From positions 515,145 to 579,144 of the forward strand of contig NZ_JADWYK010000002.1 of the NCBI RefSeq assembly GCF_015773195.1: a DNA stretch of 64,000 nucleotides. Reading direction: 5' to 3'. This stretch comes from Hymenobacter guriensis (GTDB lineage: Bacteria > Bacteroidota > Bacteroidia > Cytophagales > Hymenobacteraceae). The position numbers were made by a program, and so were the translations under genes. The notes beneath the pieces were generated by a model, which worked only from the letters and a program-made list of their open reading frames with translations, did no database searches and was not told where the DNA came from. This document shows positions 38,210 to 47,214 of this stretch, in pieces. Position 1 is the first letter of the stretch; each line of letters starts with the position of its first letter.

Positions 38210-40198
38210 TTAATAAGCCAGCAGCTTTTCTACCGCAGTGCGCAGGCGCTGCTGGGGCAGAAACTGCTTTTCCAGGGAAGGCGCGAAGGGAATGGCCGTA
38301 TCCAGGGATGCCACGCGCTGAATGGGCGCATCGAGGGAGGTAAAGCAGTTTTCTGCAATCCAGGCGGCAATTTCTCCCCCGATGCCGCCGGTGAGCGTGT
38401 CTTCGTGGAGGATGAGCACGCGGCCGTTTTTCTCTACGGTGCGGCGCACGGCTTCCTCGTCCCAGGGCAGCAGGGTGCGTAGGTCCAGGATGTCACAGTC
38501 GAGGCTCAGTTCCTCGGCCAGCTGGGTGGCCCAGTGCACGCCCATGCCGTAGGTGATGATGCTGAGCGTGTCGCCTTCCCGCGCCAGGGCGGCCTTGCCA
38601 ATGGGCGTGGTGTAGTAGCCATCCGGCACGGGCCCGCTGATGCTGCGGTAGAGCATTTTGTGCTCGAAGTAGATAACCGGGTTGGGGTCTTCGAAGGCGG
38701 CGCAGAGCAGGCCCTTGGCGTCCACGGGGTTGCTGGGGTACACCACCTTCAGGCCGGGCGTGTGGGTAAACCAGGCCTCGTTGCTCTGGGAGTGGAAGGG
38801 ACCGGCCGCCGAGCCCGCGCCGGTAGGCATACGCACCACCACATCGGCGTTCTGACCCCAGCGGTAGTGGCTTTTGGCCAAGTTGTTTACAATCTGGTTG
38901 AAGCCGCAGGTCACGAAATCGGCGAACTGCATTTCCACCATGGCCTTTTTGCCTTTGATGCTCAGGCCCAGGCCCGCACCCACAATGGCCGACTCGCACA
39001 AGGGCGTGTTGCGCACCCGCTCTTTACCAAACTGCGCCACGAAGCCCTCCGTGACCTTAAACACCCCGCCGTAATCGGCAATGTCCTGGCCCATGAGCAC
39101 CAGCTCGGGGTAGCGCTCCATGCTCTGCCGCAACCCGTCGGAAATGGCGTCAACGAAGCGCTTGTCGGTGGTCGGCTGCCCATTGTCTGATGCTAGTTGG
39201 AGAGCAGCATCCGGCTCGAAGGGCCGGTACATGTCGGCTACCTCCTCTTCGAGGCTGGGGGTGGGCATGGGCACGGCGTCGGCCACGCGCAGGCCTTCTT
39301 CGATTTCGGCCTTGATTTGCTCCCGGTACTGGTGGCGCAGGGTTTCGCTCAGCACGCCCTCATCCAGCAGCCACTTCTCGTAGTTGATTACCGGGTCTTT
39401 CTGGGCCCATTCCTCAAACAGCTCCTGGGGCACGTACTTGGTGCCGCTGGCTTCCTCGTGCCCGCGCATGCGGAAGGTGAGGGCCTCCAGCAGCACGGGG
39501 CGGGGGTTCTGGCGCAGGTCCTCGGCCAGACGCTTTACCGTGTCGTACACTTCCAGCACGTTGTTGCCATCCACCTGCACGGCTTCCATGCCGTAGGCAG
39601 GGCCTTTATCGATGAAGTAGCGGAAGCGGAACTGCTCCCGGCTGGGCGTGCTCAGGCCGTAGCCATTGTTTTCGATGATGAAGATGACGGGCAGCTGCCA
39701 CACGGCGGCCACGTTCAGGGCCTCGTGGAAGTCGCCCTCGGAGGCGCCACCGTCGCCGCTGTAGGTTACGGTTACTTTGTGGCGCTTTTCCAGCACATCG
39801 GCCAGGGCAATGCCGCCAGCCACGGCCAGCTGCGGGCCCAGGTGCGAAATCATGCCCACGATGTGGTGCTCGTTGGTGCCGAAGTGAAACGACCGGTCGC
39901 GGCCCTTGGTGTAGCCGGTGGTTTTGCCCTGCCACTGCGCGAAGAGGCGGTCCAGCGGAATGTTGCGGCCCGTGAATACACCCAGGTTGCGGTGCAGGGG
40001 CAGGATGTACTCGTCCTCGTGCAGCGCCAGCGTGGAGCCCACCGAAATGGCTTCCTGCCCAATGCCCGAAAACCACTTGCTGACCTTGCCCTGGCGGAGC
40101 AGAATCAGCATTTTTTCCTCAATCAGGCGGGGTTTCAGCAGCCCTTTGTACAGGTGGAGCAGCTCGTCGTTGGCGTAGTCCTTGCGGTCGAAATTCAT
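38210..40198 (-). CDS. Fused alpha/beta E1 subunit of a branched-chain 2-oxoacid dehydrogenase complex
   Basis: The 662-aa protein fuses E1-alpha and E1-beta of a thiamine-diphosphate 2-oxoacid dehydrogenase. The alpha half carries the ThDP motif YSGDGGASEGDFHEALN ... IIENNGYGLST. The beta half carries PLCESAIVGAGLGLS and MPTGAGSAAGPFHSQSNEAW. The branched-chain type is inferred from overall similarity. The linker (about 330-350) contains SDNGQPTTDK, written by a heptamer repeat array. ATG 40198 is supported by a -7 element (TACTTTTG) 32 bp upstream. The complex needs lipoylated E2, linking it to lipA. Confidence 0.92.
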   Translation of the reverse strand: MNFDRKDYANDELLHLYKGLLKPRLIEEKMLILLRQGKVSKWFSGIGQEAISVGSTLALHEDEYILPLHRNLGVFTGRNIPLDRLFAQWQGKTTGYTKGRDRSFHFGTNEHHIVGMISHLGPQLAVAGGIALADVLEKRHKVTVTYSGDGGASEGDFHEALNVAAVWQLPVIFIIENNGYGLSTPSREQFRFRYFIDKGPAYGMEAVQVDGNNVLEVYDTVKRLAEDLRQNPRPVLLEALTFRMRGHEEASGTKYVPQELFEEWAQKDPVINYEKWLLDEGVLSETLRHQYREQIKAEIEEGLRVADAVPMPTPSLEEEVADMYRPFEPDAALQLASDNGQPTTDKRFVDAISDGLRQSMERYPELVLMGQDIADYGGVFKVTEGFVAQFGKERVRNTPLCESAIVGAGLGLSIKGKKAMVEMQFADFVTCGFNQIVNNLAKSHYRWGQNADVVVRMPTGAGSAAGPFHSQSNEAWFTHTPGLKVVYPSNPVDAKGLLCAAFEDPNPVIYFEHKMLYRSISGPVPDGYYTTPIGKAALAREGDTLSIITYGMGVHWATQLAEELSLDCDILDLRTLLPWDEEAVRRTVEKNGRVLILHEDTLTGGIGGEIAAWIAENCFTSLDAPIQRVASLDTAIPFAPSLEKQFLPQQRLRTAVEKLLAY

Positions 40199-40230
40199 GG
40201 GATTCAGGCGGGTGGGAAGGTGTTGGGGGC

Positions 40231-40238
40231 CAAAAGTA
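40231..40238 (-). promoter_or_regulatory. -7 promoter element of the E1 gene
   Basis: On the minus strand TACTTTTG matches TAnnTTTG, 32 bp upstream of the ATG at 40198. This supports that start over the longer open frame. Confidence 0.6.
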
Positions 40239-40301
40239 CGGGTTTGGGCGGGAAGGAAAATTATGCGCTTTCCTTTATACAATTGCGCCAGAGCCGGCAT
40301 C

Positions 40302-40309
40302 TATCTTCG
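40302..40309 (+). promoter_or_regulatory. Probable -7 element of the SusC-like receptor gene
   Basis: TATCTTCG matches seven of eight consensus positions and lies 33 bp upstream of the ATG at 40343. A TTG about 16 bp upstream of it (40283-40285) could be the -33 element. Confidence 0.45.
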
Positions 40310-40342
40310 CAGCCAATCAGTCGACACTTATCCTATTCCTCT

Positions 40343-43030
40343 ATGACCCGATTCTTACTCCTGGGCCTGCTGGCCTGCCCCACGCTGGTGTTGGCTCAGC
40401 AAACTGATGCATTGGAATCCCGCCAGGTAACTGTGCAAGTGCCGCAACCAGACAGCCTCCAAAACCTTGGAATACCACAGACTGCATTAGATGGTGCATT
40501 TATTTGTCTAGACTTAAATCCATCCAATGCCCATGCTCACCTAAATTCCTGCCTCCCACTTACAACTGTTCAGCCCCTACTTAGCCGGGTGGCTGGGGTC
40601 CAGGTGACGCCTTATTCAGGGGCGCCGGGGGCTGGGGCAGTGGTACGCATTAGAGGCGCGGCTAGTCTCGACAGCCATGTACAACCGCTGTATGTAATAG
40701 ATGATGTGCCGGTATTTCAGCATCAGTTTAGAACCTATGACGAAAATACCATCCCCTACAGCCTATCACTTAACCCTGACGCCAGTACAAACCCTCTACT
40801 TAGTCTGGCTACCGAAGATATAGCTCAGGTAGAAGTGCTGAAAGGGGCTTTTGAAACCGGTCAGTACGGTTCTTTAGGCCAAAACGGTGTGATACGCATC
40901 AATACCTACCGTGGAAAGGCCAAGCAATCTTTACGGGTGCGCTACACCGGCTATGGTGCCGTGCAGCAGGCACGCACGCGCTACCAACTACTGGGTGCCC
41001 GCGAGCTAGCCGAAATAGCCAACGAGGCCAATCTTAATAACAACTATGCGCCGGAATACTCTGCGGCTGACTTGGCGAGCTTGGGCCGGGGCACAGACTG
41101 GCAGGAAGAGTTGTTACGCCCGGCGGTGCAATATCAACACCACGTCAGCCTCCACGGCGGCACCGGCTTTGGCACTCGCTACTACGCTTCTGCCAGCTAC
41201 CTTCATCAAACGGGTATTGCCCTGAATTCCCGTCTGAACGGTTATAACTTACGCTTGAACCTCGATCAACAGCTGGGCCAGCGCTTATTCCTGAGTGGCA
41301 GTCTTAGCTACGGTGATACCCGGGAACGACGGCTCTATCCTTTTGCCTTTCAGGATGCCCTTCGTTTCCGGCCTATGCTACCGGTGTATACCGCTGAGGG
41401 CAACTATGCTGCCGACTACGAGCTACCAAACCCTGTGCAGCAGGTAAGACAAAACTACAGCACGCCCCACAACCAACGCTTACTTACCTACGCTCAAGCA
41501 CGCTACCAATTTAATCGTAGTCTGCTGATAGAAGTGCGCGGCTCGCTTGAGCGTGACTCCCTAACGGCCACTGATTATCGCAGCCGCGAGAAAGACTATA
41601 CTCTGCAGGATGGCATCGATTACGGGCAGCGAAGCGGCTCTTACCAGCAGTGGCAGTTGAATCCGGCTCTGTGCTTTTCCCACGTGATGGCAGGCGTCCA
41701 TAAGGTGCAAGCTGCGGCCGAAGCTACTGCTTGGCAGAACCGAATTTCCCAAAGCTTTTACTTCTACGACCGGAACCGGCCTACCACTAACTTCAGCTAC
41801 AGCTCATTCACTTACCAACGCCGGTTCTACAGCCTGCAGTTAACGGCTGGCTATACGTATGCTGAGCGGTACGCTCTGCAGGCCAGCCTTCGAGCCGACT
41901 CTAGCCCCTTTGCCCCACTAAACGAGAAACGCCAGTGGCTACCGGCTCTACAGGGCACCTGGCAACTACACAATGAGGCCTTTTTGCAGCAGCGCGCCAC
42001 AATTAGTCGCTTAGAAGCTTGGGCTGGCTGGGGGCGCACCAGCAACCGCGCTAACTTTAGCGGTGACCACGGCTTTACCTACCGAACCGCTAATGAACCG
42101 TTCTTTCAGTTCTTAGATGAGTTGACCACGCAGGCTGACGCAGGTATCCGGCTGGGCTTATGGAAAAATAGCCTAGAGCTTTACACCTCCGTGTACAGGC
42201 GTGAAACAGCAGTGCGTACGGGCTATTTCGGCCAGCAGCAACTAGCCTATCTGCGCAATTCCGGACTGGAAACAACATTACTGGGAAACTGGAAAAAAGG
42301 GAAAATGAGTGGCACTTCAACGGTTGCTCTTGCCTTCAACCAAAACCGTTACCACAAGCCCGCAAGCTCCAATGCCTTATACTATCGTTCTTCTACGTAT
42401 TCCAGCCTGTGGGAAAATGAGCCCGTCGCTACGTTTATCGGCTACCGTTACCAAGGCCTTGATGCCAGCGGCAATCCACAATTTGAGGATGTGACAAATG
42501 GCACCCAGGGACCTAACGCTCAGCAGGTGCTTGGTTCAGGTCTGCCACGCTGGTTGCTCAATACCACGCAGCAAGTACAGTACAAGCGTTTCGGGGTTGA
42601 AATGCAGCTTGACGGCATGTTCGGCTATCAGGTGCTCGATACAAATTTGGCGTTGCTGGATATTCCCGCCAATGGGTTTAATGCTACCACCCGTGTGCGT
42701 GACCGTTGGACGCCCGTTCATCCAGATGCACAGGTACCTAGAGCGGGCACAGTACGCGGCTATTTTTTCAATTCAGCTACAACCTATACTCTCCAGTCAG
42801 GCAATCATCTGCGGCTGAGCAATCTGCAGCTAAAGGCCGAAATCTGGCAGGCCCAACAGCGCAGTATCTCCCTTTTTGTGAGCGGCACCAACCTGCTCGT
42901 CATCTCCAAGTATCGCGGCTACGACCCTAATGTGAGCAGTATGGAAGCTGATGCCAAACAGAGTGGCTTGGATACCGCACGCTACCCAACTGCCCGCGTA
43001 GTAGCTCTAGGAGTACAGGCAACGCTGTAA
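40343..43030 (+). CDS. SusC-like TonB-dependent receptor without a carboxypeptidase-regulatory domain
   Basis: The 895-aa product has a signal peptide (FLLLGLLACPTLVLAQ). A plug domain follows with the RagA/SusC-type motifs VAGVQVTPYSGAPGAGAVV and RIRGAASLDSHVQPLYVIDD. The rest is a beta-barrel ending in VVALGVQATL. Unlike typical SusC it lacks the N-terminal CarboxypepD_reg domain and has no SusD partner next to it, so the substrate is unclear. Codon use is richer in A/T than in the surrounding genes, which may mark later acquisition. A very long upstream open frame overlapping the E1 gene is a shadow. Confidence 0.87.
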   Translation: MTRFLLLGLLACPTLVLAQQTDALESRQVTVQVPQPDSLQNLGIPQTALDGAFICLDLNPSNAHAHLNSCLPLTTVQPLLSRVAGVQVTPYSGAPGAGAVVRIRGAASLDSHVQPLYVIDDVPVFQHQFRTYDENTIPYSLSLNPDASTNPLLSLATEDIAQVEVLKGAFETGQYGSLGQNGVIRINTYRGKAKQSLRVRYTGYGAVQQARTRYQLLGARELAEIANEANLNNNYAPEYSAADLASLGRGTDWQEELLRPAVQYQHHVSLHGGTGFGTRYYASASYLHQTGIALNSRLNGYNLRLNLDQQLGQRLFLSGSLSYGDTRERRLYPFAFQDALRFRPMLPVYTAEGNYAADYELPNPVQQVRQNYSTPHNQRLLTYAQARYQFNRSLLIEVRGSLERDSLTATDYRSREKDYTLQDGIDYGQRSGSYQQWQLNPALCFSHVMAGVHKVQAAAEATAWQNRISQSFYFYDRNRPTTNFSYSSFTYQRRFYSLQLTAGYTYAERYALQASLRADSSPFAPLNEKRQWLPALQGTWQLHNEAFLQQRATISRLEAWAGWGRTSNRANFSGDHGFTYRTANEPFFQFLDELTTQADAGIRLGLWKNSLELYTSVYRRETAVRTGYFGQQQLAYLRNSGLETTLLGNWKKGKMSGTSTVALAFNQNRYHKPASSNALYYRSSTYSSLWENEPVATFIGYRYQGLDASGNPQFEDVTNGTQGPNAQQVLGSGLPRWLLNTTQQVQYKRFGVEMQLDGMFGYQVLDTNLALLDIPANGFNATTRVRDRWTPVHPDAQVPRAGTVRGYFFNSATTYTLQSGNHLRLSNLQLKAEIWQAQQRSISLFVSGTNLLVISKYRGYDPNVSSMEADAKQSGLDTARYPTARVVALGVQATL

Positions 43031-43109
43031 GGCGAAACTTCCCCTTCGCTTCCGAAGTTTTATCTTCACCCCGATGGCCCGCGAGTACTCCCGGCTATTT
43101 ACTCCTTTT

Positions 43110-44387
43110 ATGATTCAGTTCGAAGAATTTACCCTTGCCAACGGTCTGCGCTGCATCGTGCACGAAGACCACAGCACACCCATGGCCGTGCTCAACGTGC
43201 TTTACAACGTGGGCTCCCGCGACGAAGACCCGGCGCACACCGGCTTCGCGCACCTGTTTGAGCACCTGATGTTCTCGGGCTCCGTCAACATCCCCAGCTA
43301 CGACGAGCCTCTGCAGCTGGTGGGCGGCGAAAACAACGCCTTTACCTCTCCCGACATTACCAACTACTACCTCACCCTGCCGGCGGCCAACATCGAAACC
43401 GGCTTCTGGCTGGAATCGGACCGGATGCTGAGTCTGGCTTTCTCCGAAAACGGGCTGGAAGTGCAGCGCAAGGTGGTAGTGGAAGAGTTCAAGCAGAACT
43501 ACCTCAACCAGCCCTACGGCGACGTATGGCTGAAGCTGCGCCCCCTGGCTTACCAAAAGCACCCCTACAGCTGGGCCACCATCGGCAAGGAAATCAGCCA
43601 CATCGAAAACGCGGTGATGGACGATGTGCGGGCCTTTTTTCAGAAGCATTACGCCCCGCGGAACGCCGTGCTGGTGGTGGCCGGCGCCGTAACGCGGGCT
43701 GAGGCCGAACGGCTGGCCGAAAAGTGGTTTGGCCCCATTCCGGGCGGGGCGCCCTACGTGCGGCAGCTGCCCCAGGAACCGCGCCAGAACCAGGCCCGCC
43801 ACCTCGACATCACGGCCGACGTGCCCGTATCGGCCTTTTACCAGGTGTACCACATGCCCTCCCGCGCTGATGAGGCCTACTACACCGTGGACCTGATGAG
43901 CGACGTGCTGGGCCGGGGCAAGTCGAGCCGGCTTTACCAGCGCCTGGTGAAGGAGCAGCCGCTGTTCAACTCCATTTCGGCCTCCGTTACCGGTTCCCTG
44001 GAGCCCGGGCTGCTGGTCATCAGTGGCAAGCTGAATGCGGGCGTAGAGCCGGAAGCGGCCGATGCGGCCGTGCGCCAGGTGATAGAAGAGCTGCGCACCC
44101 AGCCGGTGCCCGCCGAGGAGCTGGAGAAAGTAAAAAATCAGGCCGAAGCCAGCATCGTGTTCAGTGAGATTGAGCTGCTGAACCGCGCCATGAACCTGGC
44201 CTTCTGCAAGCTCATGGGCAATGCCAACCTGGTAAACGAGGAAAGTGCCCGCGTGCAGGCCGTAACCGCCGCCGGCGTGCTGGCTGCGGCCCAGGAGGTT
44301 TTGCGCCCCGAAAACAGCACCACTCTATACTACCGGGCGCAGGCCACGGCTCCGGCGCCTGAGCTACTGGAAGCCGCCGAGGCCTAA
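43110..44387 (+). CDS. M16-family zinc peptidase
   Basis: The 425-aa protein has the inverted zinc motif HLFEH (H48, E51, H52). It also has the distal glutamate region VVVEEFKQNYLNQPYGD and the second conserved domain (FYQVYHMPSRADEAYYT ... LGRGKSSRLYQRL). It is a single-repeat M16 enzyme of the processing-peptidase type. There is no signal peptide in the chosen start. An in-frame ATG at 43074 adds 12 residues; a -7-like element (TATCTTCA) ends just upstream of it, so a short leader from 43074 is also possible. The terminator is shared with the next gene. Confidence 0.88.
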   Translation: MIQFEEFTLANGLRCIVHEDHSTPMAVLNVLYNVGSRDEDPAHTGFAHLFEHLMFSGSVNIPSYDEPLQLVGGENNAFTSPDITNYYLTLPAANIETGFWLESDRMLSLAFSENGLEVQRKVVVEEFKQNYLNQPYGDVWLKLRPLAYQKHPYSWATIGKEISHIENAVMDDVRAFFQKHYAPRNAVLVVAGAVTRAEAERLAEKWFGPIPGGAPYVRQLPQEPRQNQARHLDITADVPVSAFYQVYHMPSRADEAYYTVDLMSDVLGRGKSSRLYQRLVKEQPLFNSISASVTGSLEPGLLVISGKLNAGVEPEAADAAVRQVIEELRTQPVPAEELEKVKNQAEASIVFSEIELLNRAMNLAFCKLMGNANLVNEESARVQAVTAAGVLAAAQEVLRPENSTTLYYRAQATAPAPELLEAAEA

Positions 44388-44406
44388 GCCCCCACTCCGC
44401 CCCGCG

Positions 44407-44442
44407 AAAAAGCCTGTTCAACTAAGTTGAACAGGCTTTTTT
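44407..44442. terminator. Bidirectional terminator
   Basis: A perfect AAAAAGCCTGTTCAACT stem with no loop bases besides the apex, flanked by A and T runs, between convergent genes. Confidence 0.94.
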
Positions 44443-44465
44443 ATAGCTGCTTACCAGGCGGTAGC

Positions 44466-45008
44466 TTACCAGCCGCTGCCGCTGGAACCCCAGCCATCAT
44501 CCACCTTCTTCTTGGCGGGTGTGGTGGCCTTCTTAGCGGGCGTGGTGGCTTTCTTCGTGGTGGTCGTAGTTTTCTTCGCCGAGGTCAGGCTGGCAGTAGT
44601 AGTAGTCGGTGCAACTTCAGCAACCGGCTCAGGCTCCGGGGCTGGGGCAGGCTCTACGTAGGCCGGAGCAGGCGCCGGAACCGGATCCGGCTCACTTCTG
44701 CGACGACGAACGTACTTGCCCAGGGGGCGGCCCTGGTAGTCGGTAGACACGCGCATGGAAGGCGCCGCCGTGAAGCCGGGAGCAATCTGCATGCCCTCCG
44801 TCTGGTTCATCGATTGGGTACCGCCCCCGCCGCCTACTGCGCCCCAGTCGCCGCCGGTGGCAGCTTTACGGGCCGTATCGGCGGGTGCGGCCGTGGCTGT
44901 TGCAGCCGGAGCTGCGGCGGGCTTGGCCGCCGTAGTTTTCTGCGCCAGCGCCGGCGAACCAGCCAGCACAGCTGCTACTACAAAGTATGTTGAGAAGGAA
45001 CGCTGCAT
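44466..45008 (-). CDS. Secreted low-complexity protein, 180 aa
   Basis: It has a signal peptide (MQRSFSTYFVVAAVLAGSPALAQ) and three low-complexity zones: Ala/Thr/Lys, a Gly patch (GGDWGAVGGGGGTQSM), a Pro/Glu segment (VEPAPAPEPEPVAEVAP) and a Thr/Lys tail with KKATTPAK repeats. A short ordered piece (MQIAPGFTAAPSMRVSTDYQGRPLGKYV) lies in the middle. The pattern suggests a surface or periplasmic linker-like protein. No family is recognised and no function is assigned. It is divergent from pheS. Confidence 0.75.
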   Translation of the reverse strand: MQRSFSTYFVVAAVLAGSPALAQKTTAAKPAAAPAATATAAPADTARKAATGGDWGAVGGGGGTQSMNQTEGMQIAPGFTAAPSMRVSTDYQGRPLGKYVRRRRSEPDPVPAPAPAYVEPAPAPEPEPVAEVAPTTTTASLTSAKKTTTTTKKATTPAKKATTPAKKKVDDGWGSSGSGW

Positions 45009-45225
45009 GACAAGAGGGAAGAAATGTAGAAGTTGAAACGCGGTTAGTTTGAAGCCAGTACGAAAAAAATGGCCGATTGGTGCAATCAGCCGCCTGAGAA
45101 TCTTGGCGCTGCAACATTACGGCCTTTCAGGGGGTTCCGCCAGCGGCTTTCTTCTTTTCTTGAAACAACTATTTTCTCTCTTGCCTGGGTACCGCAGGGG
45201 GCGTGAAGACTTCAGGGCCAGCGCG

Positions 45226-45233
45226 TACCTTTG
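45226..45233 (+). promoter_or_regulatory. -7 promoter element of pheS, close to the start codon
   Basis: TACCTTTG is followed only 7 bp later by the ATG. The mRNA leader would be almost absent. Confidence 0.5.
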
Positions 45234-45240
45234 CCCTACT

Positions 45241-46278
45241 ATGCAGGAGACTATCACTCATCTACAGGCCGCCATCGACGCCTTCGATATCAGTACCGCC
45301 GAGCAGCTGGAACAGTTCCGCGTGGCTTTCACCGGCCGCAAAGGCCAGCTGGCCGATTTGTTTGACCAGCTGAAAACTGTGGCGCCCGAGCAGCGCCGGT
45401 CGGTGGGCCAGCAGCTCAACCAGCTCAAGCAGCACGCCCAGCAGAAGTTCGAGCAGCGCCAGCAGGAGCTGGAAGCCGCCGCTGCCAACGCCCCGGCCGA
45501 CCCTACGTTCGACTACACTCTGCCCACCGTGCCGCAGGCCCTGGGCACCCGTCACCCCCTGAGCCTGGTGCGGGAGGAAATCGTGCGCATTCTGGCCCGT
45601 ATCGGCTTCAATGTGGCTGAGGGACCCGAAATTGAAGATGACTGGCACAACTTCACGGCCCTGAACTTCCCCGAAAACCACCCGGCCCGCGACATGCAGG
45701 ACACATTCTTCGTGCACCGCACGCCCGGGGAGGCCGAGTGGGTACTGCGCACGCACACCAGCCCGGTACAGGTGCGCGTGATGCAGGCTCAGAAGCCGCC
45801 TATCCGTAGCATTATGCCCGGCCGCGTGTACCGCAATGAAGCCATTTCGGCCCGCGCCCACATGATGTTCCATCAGGTAGAGGCCCTGTTTGTAGACGAA
45901 AACGTGAGCTTCGCCGACCTGAAGCAGACCGTGTACTACTTCGTGCAGGAGCTGTTTGGCCAGGATATGCAGGTACGCTTCCGCCCCTCGTTCTTCCCCT
46001 TCACCGAGCCCAGCGCCGAAATCGACATTACCTGCCTGATTTGCAAAGGCAAGGGCTGTAATATCTGCAAGGGCACCGGCTGGGTGGAAATCGGCGGCTG
46101 CGGCATGGTGGACCCCGCCGTGCTGGAGCAGTCCGGCATCGACCCGGAGCGCTACTCGGGCTACGCTTGGGGCATGGGCATCGAGCGGATTACCATGCTC
46201 AAGTACCAGATCAAAGACCTGCGCCTGTTCACCGAAAACGACACTCGCTTCTTGCGCCAGTTTGAGGGCGTACAATAA
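45241..46278 (+). CDS. pheS: Phenylalanyl-tRNA synthetase alpha subunit
   Basis: PheS forms the catalytic alpha subunit of the alpha2-beta2 PheRS that charges tRNA-Phe. The 345-aa product has an N-terminal coiled coil (about 1-80), then the class II core with motif 2 (RNEAISARAHMMFHQVEALFVDE) and motif 3 (GWVEIGGCGMV ... AWGMGIERITML). A Cys-rich insert (CLICKGKGCNICKG) lies before motif 3, as seen in PheS of many bacteria. ATG 45241 matches the family start; the longer frame upstream is not coding. pheT is not adjacent in the window. Confidence 0.97.
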   Translation: MQETITHLQAAIDAFDISTAEQLEQFRVAFTGRKGQLADLFDQLKTVAPEQRRSVGQQLNQLKQHAQQKFEQRQQELEAAAANAPADPTFDYTLPTVPQALGTRHPLSLVREEIVRILARIGFNVAEGPEIEDDWHNFTALNFPENHPARDMQDTFFVHRTPGEAEWVLRTHTSPVQVRVMQAQKPPIRSIMPGRVYRNEAISARAHMMFHQVEALFVDENVSFADLKQTVYYFVQELFGQDMQVRFRPSFFPFTEPSAEIDITCLICKGKGCNICKGTGWVEIGGCGMVDPAVLEQSGIDPERYSGYAWGMGIERITMLKYQIKDLRLFTENDTRFLRQFEGVQ

Positions 46279-46329
46279 AACAGCGGGCTGTTTCGTCTAA
46301 ACCTGACTTTTTCTCCCTAGATCAACCGC

Positions 46330-47214
46330 ATGGCAAACGAACAGCCCACCAGCTCTGCTTTGCAGACTGCTATCCGCACCATTGGCATTGTGGGGGCCGG
46401 CACCATGGGCCTGGGCATTGCGCAGGTGTGCGTGCAGCACGGCTTTGTCACGGTGCTCTTCGACATCAACGAGGAAATGCTGAAGAAAGCTCAGCTCGCT
46501 ATTACGGCGGGCCTGGGTAAGCTCGTGGAAAAAGGCCGCCTGACGGCGCCAGAACAGGAAGCGGCCCTGGCTCGCCTGCGCCTCACCACCGACCTCTCTA
46601 CCGTGCAGGCCGAGCTGATTATTGAGGCCGTGGTGGAGAAGCTCAGCGTGAAGCACCAGCTTTTCCGGGAGCTGGCCGTGCTCAACGGGCCTACCACGAT
46701 TCTGGCTTCTAATACCTCTTCGCTGCCTATCACGCGGCTGGCCGCGCCCATCCAGCACCCGGAGCGAGTGGTGGGTATGCACTTTTTCAACCCGGCCCCC
46801 CTGATGCCGCTGGTGGAGATAATCAAGGGCGCCACCACGAGTGCGGCCGTGGCCGACACGGTGTATCAGCTGGCGCTGCAGCTCGGCAAAACGCCGGTGT
46901 ACGCGGCCGATGCGCCCGGCTTTATTGTGAACCGCGTGGCCCGCCACTTCTACGTGGAGGGACTGAAAATTGCGGAAGAGCAGGTGGCGCCCCTGGAGGT
47001 AATCGACGAGCTGCTGGAAGCCACCGGGTTTCGCATGGGCCCGTTCCGGCTGATGGACTTGATTGGAGTGGACACCAACTTCTCCGTGACGTCGGCTATG
47101 TACGAGGCGTTTCACTATGACGCCAAGTTTCGGCCCAGTCGTATACAGCAGCAGAAAGTAGACGCCGGCCACCACGGCCGCAAAACCGGTAAAGGATTCT
47201 ATGAGTACTCGTAA
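46330..47214 (+). CDS. 3-hydroxyacyl-CoA / 3-hydroxybutyryl-CoA dehydrogenase
   Basis: The 294-aa protein has the NAD-binding motif GIVGAGTMGLGIAQ, the SNTSSLPIT segment and the catalytic His/Asn region MHFFNPAPLMPLVEI. These define the 3-hydroxyacyl-CoA dehydrogenase family acting in fatty-acid or hydroxybutyrate metabolism. It follows pheS by 51 bp and overlaps the next lipoprotein gene by 14 bp, so translation is likely coupled. The chain-length preference cannot be read from sequence. Confidence 0.94.
   Translation: MANEQPTSSALQTAIRTIGIVGAGTMGLGIAQVCVQHGFVTVLFDINEEMLKKAQLAITAGLGKLVEKGRLTAPEQEAALARLRLTTDLSTVQAELIIEAVVEKLSVKHQLFRELAVLNGPTTILASNTSSLPITRLAAPIQHPERVVGMHFFNPAPLMPLVEIIKGATTSAAVADTVYQLALQLGKTPVYAADAPGFIVNRVARHFYVEGLKIAEEQVAPLEVIDELLEATGFRMGPFRLMDLIGVDTNFSVTSAMYEAFHYDAKFRPSRIQQQKVDAGHHGRKTGKGFYEYS

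Noticed and set aside
39197..40342. Upstream extension of the SusC-like receptor over the E1 gene
   Set aside because: It overlaps the E1 coding sequence on the other strand, and the signal peptide begins at 40343.
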